A stretch of 49,631 nucleotides of DNA, taken from positions 1 through 49,631 of the forward strand of contig JACQLN010000022.1 in the NCBI GenBank assembly GCA_016204035.1. The letters run 5' to 3'. This DNA comes from Parcubacteria group bacterium. GTDB lineage: Bacteria > Patescibacteriota > Minisyncoccia > JACQLN01. Numbering within the stretch: position 1 is the first letter of the stretch; each line of letters starts with the position of its first letter. The notes below the pieces were generated by a model. That model had not been told where the DNA came from and ran no database searches. It worked only from the letters and a program-made list of their open reading frames with translations. The translations under genes and the position numbers were made by a program. Shown in pieces: positions 46,505 to 49,631 of this stretch.

Positions 46505-47587
46505 ATGAAAAAAATGCGGATACTGCTGTGCGGCGGGGGCACGGGCGGGCATGTTTTGCCGCTGGTGGCCGTGGCCCGGGCCGTTAAAAAAATAGCGCCG
46601 GAAACCGAAATATATTTTGCCGGACCGGAAGAATTCCCCTTAGACAGCTTGAGAGAAGAAGGTGTGATTGTTAAAAAAATAATTTCCGCCGGAAAATTGC
46701 GGCGGTATTTTTCGTGGCTTCATATTTGGGAATTGGTAAAACTGCCTTTGGCATTTTTACAGTCTTTTTTTGTGGTGAGTGTTATAAATCCCGACGTGGT
46801 TTTGGGCAAGGGCAGTTACGGCAGTATTCTGCCGGTTATGTGCGCCGAACTCTTGTTTAAGAAAATAATCATCCACGAATCCGACGCCGTGCCCGGCCTC
46901 GCCAACAGGTTTTTATCTTACATCACTGATAACATCGCCATGGCCTTTGAAGAAACCAAAAAATTCTTTCCCGATAAAAATGTTTATGTGGTCGGCAACC
47001 CGGTGCGACTTAAGTATTTGGAAATGAAGCCAAACGAAGCCGAAGAAATTTTAGGCGTTAAAACGCAAAAACCGATAATCTTCATCAGCGGGGGATCGCA
47101 AGGAGCCCAAAAAATAAACAAGGTTGTTTTAGAAGCATTGAATGAACTGACTCAAAAATATTTTGTGATCTGGAGCGCCGGCGGCGCCAACTATACAATT
47201 GTTCAACACTCAGTGTTGAACAATGAGAATGTAAAAATAGTTCCATTTCTAAACGAAAAAGAACTGGCGGCGGCTTATATATTGTGCGACGTAGCCCTGG
47301 GCCGGGCCGGCGCCGGCACTATTTTTGAACTCGCCGCTTTCGGCAAACCGGGTATTCTGATTCCTTTAGAAAGAAACGGCGGCGATCAGCCGATCAACGC
47401 CCAAGTTTACGCTCAAACCGGAGCCGCTGTTGTTCTAAAAGAATCTGAATTAAGCAAAACGGCGCTTTTGGAAAAAATAAGCCAGGCGTTAAACCAAAAA
47501 GACGAGTTGAGCCGAAACGCCCGAAAGTTTGCTAAAATAGAGGCAGCCGAACAGTTGGCGCAAATCTTATTGGATTTGGCCAATTAA
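46505..47587 (+). CDS. murG: UDP-GlcNAc:lipid I N-acetylglucosaminyltransferase
   Basis: 360 residues, GT-B fold. GGGTGGHVLPLVAVA loop 1, HESDAVPGLANRFL, ISGGSQGAQKIN loop 2 and RAGAGTIFELAAFGKPGILIPL for UDP-GlcNAc. It makes lipid II. A perfect 27-bp palindrome (47198-47224) is read in frame (QHSVLNNE), in the loop before KIVPF. TATAAT (46493-46498) lies 6 nt before the ATG. Confidence 0.95.
   Translation: MKKMRILLCGGGTGGHVLPLVAVARAVKKIAPETEIYFAGPEEFPLDSLREEGVIVKKIISAGKLRRYFSWLHIWELVKLPLAFLQSFFVVSVINPDVVLGKGSYGSILPVMCAELLFKKIIIHESDAVPGLANRFLSYITDNIAMAFEETKKFFPDKNVYVVGNPVRLKYLEMKPNEAEEILGVKTQKPIIFISGGSQGAQKINKVVLEALNELTQKYFVIWSAGGANYTIVQHSVLNNENVKIVPFLNEKELAAAYILCDVALGRAGAGTIFELAAFGKPGILIPLERNGGDQPINAQVYAQTGAAVVLKESELSKTALLEKISQALNQKDELSRNARKFAKIEAAEQLAQILLDLAN
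47198..47224 (+). repeat. In-frame palindrome in murG
   Basis: ATTGTTCAACACT-C-AGTGTTGAACAAT, perfect 13-1-13, same family as that in fmt. Confidence 0.85.
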
Positions 47588-47600
47588 CAAGTTTAGGAAA

Positions 47601-47684
47601 ATGAGTTTCCGTTTTCGCCGGCAAGTTTTGTTTGAGACGCAGTCTTCGGAGGCGAGTTAACTTGCCCAGAAAACGAAAACTCAT
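47601..47684 (+). repeat. Long hairpin element between murG and gltX (E4)
   Basis: ATGAGTTTCCGTTTTC with GAAAACGAAAACTCAT, then GGCAAGTT (47620-47627) with AACTTGCC (47659-47666), and a small GAC-gca-GTC tip. Confidence 0.75.
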
Positions 47685-47706
47685 AAGAATATAATCAAAA
47701 CTTAGA

Positions 47707-49086
47707 ATGAAAATAAAAACCCGCATCGCGCCCAGCCCCACCGGTTTATTCCACATCGGCAACGCCCGCACGGCTTTGTTCAGTTATTTGTTCGCCAAAA
47801 AAAATCACGGCGAGTTCTTGCTGCGCATAGAAGACACCGACATTGAACGCTCTAAGAAAGAATACGAAGACGACATTATAAACGGCTTAAGATGGCTGGG
47901 CATAATATGGGACGGCGAAATAATCCGCCAAAGAGACAGAGCGCCTAAGCACCGCGAATACTTGGAAAAACTCTTGGCCGAAAGCAAGGCCTTTTACTGC
48001 CGCCACACCCCCGCTGAGCTGGCGCAAGAACAGAAAAACCAAGAATTGGAAAAAATTCCCTTCCGGCACGACTGCCAGCACAAATACGATCCGGAGATCA
48101 GCGACGGAGTGATCCGCTTAAAAAATCCCGGCGGTAAAATTGTTTTTAAGGATTTAATAAGGGGCGAGCTTATTTTTGAAAGCGAATTATTGGGCGACCT
48201 GGTTTTAGCCAAAGACTTGAACACACCGCTTTATAATTTCGCGGTGGTGATTGACGACGCTGAAATGGAAATAACCCACGTTATTAGGGGAGATGATCAT
48301 CTTTCTAATACGCCCAAACAAATACTGACTCAAGAAGCTTTAGGTTTCAACCGGCCGGAATACGCGCATCTGCCGTTGATACTGGCCGCCGACCGATCCA
48401 AACTATCCAAAAGGCACGGCGGCACTTCCGTGACGGAATATAAAAATATGGGTTATCTGCCCCAGGCCCTGCTTAATTTTATGGCGCTTCTGGGCTGGCA
48501 CCCGGCCACCGATCAAGAGATATTCAGTCTGGAAGAATTGATACAAGAATTTGATTTGAACCGGGTGCAAAAAGCCGGCGCTGTTTTTGACAAAGAAAAA
48601 CTTGATTCCATAAACCGCCACTATATTAAACAGCTGGTGCCGGCCGAACTGGCTAAACACATCGCGCCCCATTTTATAGCATACAATCTTAACCCGGAAC
48701 AATTGATCAAAACGGCTCATTTATTTCAAGATCGTCTTAATAGATTTTCTGAAATTAAGGATCTGGCCGGTTTTTTATTTGACGCGCCTAAATACCAGCC
48801 CGAGTTGCTTAATTGGAAAAACTCTTCGGCCGGGGAAACCAAAAGCAATTTGGAAACCGCGCTGATGGTTTTGGAAAAACTCCCCATAGACTCGTTCAAT
48901 ATAGACACTATCACCACCGAACTGATGCCGGTAGCTAACAAAATCGGGCGGGGAGAGGTGTTGTGGCCCTTGCGGGTGGCCTTGTCGGGTTTGGATAAAT
49001 CCCCCAGTCCTTTTGAAATAATGGAAGTTTTAGGGAAAGCGGAATCAGTGGCTAGAATCAAAAAAGCCATAGATAAGATCAAATGA
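47707..49086 (+). CDS. gltX: Glutamyl-tRNA synthetase
   Basis: 459 residues, class I. PSPTGLFHIGNARTALF holds the HIGH motif and DRSKLSKRHG the KMSKS motif. DDAEMEITHVIRGDDHLSNTPKQ and the C-terminal helical anticodon domain are present. With the genome's tRNA-Gln, a GatCAB route or GlnRS would be needed; neither is in the window. TATAAT lies 11 nt before the ATG. The stop overlaps the next start (ATGA). Confidence 0.95.
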   Translation: MKIKTRIAPSPTGLFHIGNARTALFSYLFAKKNHGEFLLRIEDTDIERSKKEYEDDIINGLRWLGIIWDGEIIRQRDRAPKHREYLEKLLAESKAFYCRHTPAELAQEQKNQELEKIPFRHDCQHKYDPEISDGVIRLKNPGGKIVFKDLIRGELIFESELLGDLVLAKDLNTPLYNFAVVIDDAEMEITHVIRGDDHLSNTPKQILTQEALGFNRPEYAHLPLILAADRSKLSKRHGGTSVTEYKNMGYLPQALLNFMALLGWHPATDQEIFSLEELIQEFDLNRVQKAGAVFDKEKLDSINRHYIKQLVPAELAKHIAPHFIAYNLNPEQLIKTAHLFQDRLNRFSEIKDLAGFLFDAPKYQPELLNWKNSSAGETKSNLETALMVLEKLPIDSFNIDTITTELMPVANKIGRGEVLWPLRVALSGLDKSPSPFEIMEVLGKAESVARIKKAIDKIK

Positions 49087-49631
49087 TCAAATTAAAAAAA
49101 TTAAGACCAATTTTGGTTTTTTGGGCGCTGGCGGCAGCGCCGCTTTTTGCTTTTGCCGACCAGTTGGATGATTTAAGAACGGAAAAAGCAGGCCTGCAAT
49201 CCGAAATAGACGTTTTGGAAGCCAAAATAAACGAATACCAAAAAGAGCTGGGCAATAAAAGAGAAGAAATAAACACGCTTAAAAACGAAATTACCCGAAT
49301 CAACACCCAGATAAGCAAACTTAATCTGGAAATTAAAAAAACCGAAAACCAAATCTATCTTACCCGCATCAACATCCAAGAAACCGAAACCGATATTCAT
49401 GAAACCGAATTAAGCATTGTTGAAAAAAGAGAAGTGCTGGCCGGCTTATTAAGAGAGTTTCGCAAATTTGACGAAGAAACTCTTTTAGAAAGAGCCCTTA
49501 AATACGACACCCTGACCGAAGTGGTTAAGCAGACCGAATACTTGAATTCGCTTCAGCTAAAACTGAACGATGTTTTATCCGCCACTAAAACATTAAAAAA
49601 TAATCTGGAGAATAAAGAGGTTGTCTTGAAA
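49083..49631 (+). CDS. Exported coiled-coil protein, 3' end missing (murein hydrolase activator-like)
   Basis: At least 183 residues, continuing past the window edge. Signal peptide about 1-25 (LRPILVFWALAAAPLFAFADQ), then a long coiled coil with many Glu/Lys/Ile heptads (DLRTEKAGLQSEIDVLEAKI), as in EnvC/PcsB-type proteins, which carry a peptidase domain after the coil. That domain, if present, is outside the window. It overlaps gltX by 4 nt. Confidence 0.8.
   Translation, partial: MIKLKKLRPILVFWALAAAPLFAFADQLDDLRTEKAGLQSEIDVLEAKINEYQKELGNKREEINTLKNEITRINTQISKLNLEIKKTENQIYLTRINIQETETDIHETELSIVEKREVLAGLLREFRKFDEETLLERALKYDTLTEVVKQTEYLNSLQLKLNDVLSATKTLKNNLENKEVVLK

Noticed and set aside
21743..49086. 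Recoded UGA (Gracilibacteria/Absconditabacteria type code)
   Set aside because: gltX and the histidine kinase gene end at TGA at the expected lengths and no in-frame TGA is needed elsewhere.

Overview
The window looks like part of a Patescibacteria (Candidate Phyla Radiation, probably Parcubacteria-like) chromosome. This is inferred from gene content and style: short compact core genes (dnaX, obg, scpA/scpB, mraY, ftsW, murG, aspS, gltX, def/fmt), no anabolic pathways, FemAB- and DUF192-type proteins, start codons that mostly lack a Shine-Dalgarno (SD) sequence, -10 boxes about 10 nt from the ATG, and TGA used as a stop (so not a recoded lineage). There is no rRNA and no CRISPR array. Layout: 0.02-6.7 kb, envelope export (MacA/MacB-like ABC system), DUF192, FemAB ligase, VanZ-like protein. 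6.8-12.1 kb, accessory zone: a tRNA-Gln locus split by a GIY-YIG element, MazEF, RhuM-Fic/Doc, a Nudix-HEPN fusion, a second Nudix, cupin, small membrane proteins. 12.3-14.8 kb, DEAD-box helicase and Obg. 14.8-21.7 kb, a foreign-looking block: vWA protein, nicotinamidase, Ser/Thr kinase and PP2C phosphatase on one strand, diverging from nicotinate phosphoribosyltransferase and a lipoprotein. 21.7-29.7 kb, dnaX, glycosidase-like protein, DoxX, metal ABC transporter, fmt-def, acyltransferase, methyltransferase. 29.7-34.8 kb, ClpP-like protease, Nudix, acyl-ACP-reductase-like enzyme with a histidine kinase, and a PaaX/Cas2-like regulator. 34.9-49.6 kb, aspS, an inserted secreted protease, scpAB, dacA, a peptidoglycan cluster (mraY, ftsW, murG) broken up by a D-aminoacylase and a hypothetical gene, gltX, and the start of a coiled-coil exported protein. 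Three signals go beyond ordinary annotation. First, five loci show a host gene end (macB 3', methyltransferase 3', scpA 5', dnaX 5', tRNA-Gln) present twice on either side of an insert; the intact gene has a replacement end, often with synonymous changes, and a displaced stub remains. Second, intergenic spaces and several reading frames carry families of palindromic or hairpin elements (called E1, E2 and so on below) whose flanking stems are self-complementary but differ from copy to copy. Third, a roughly 40-bp palindrome centred on ACGATCGT occurs four times, two copies flanking the PaaX/Cas2-like regulator gene, with 12-bp-phased direct repeats beside two copies; this looks like the regulator's operator set. 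Genes in the foreign block, plus a few others (ClpP-like, the 90-aa membrane protein, the 188-aa protein), have strong SD sequences, unlike the core genes.
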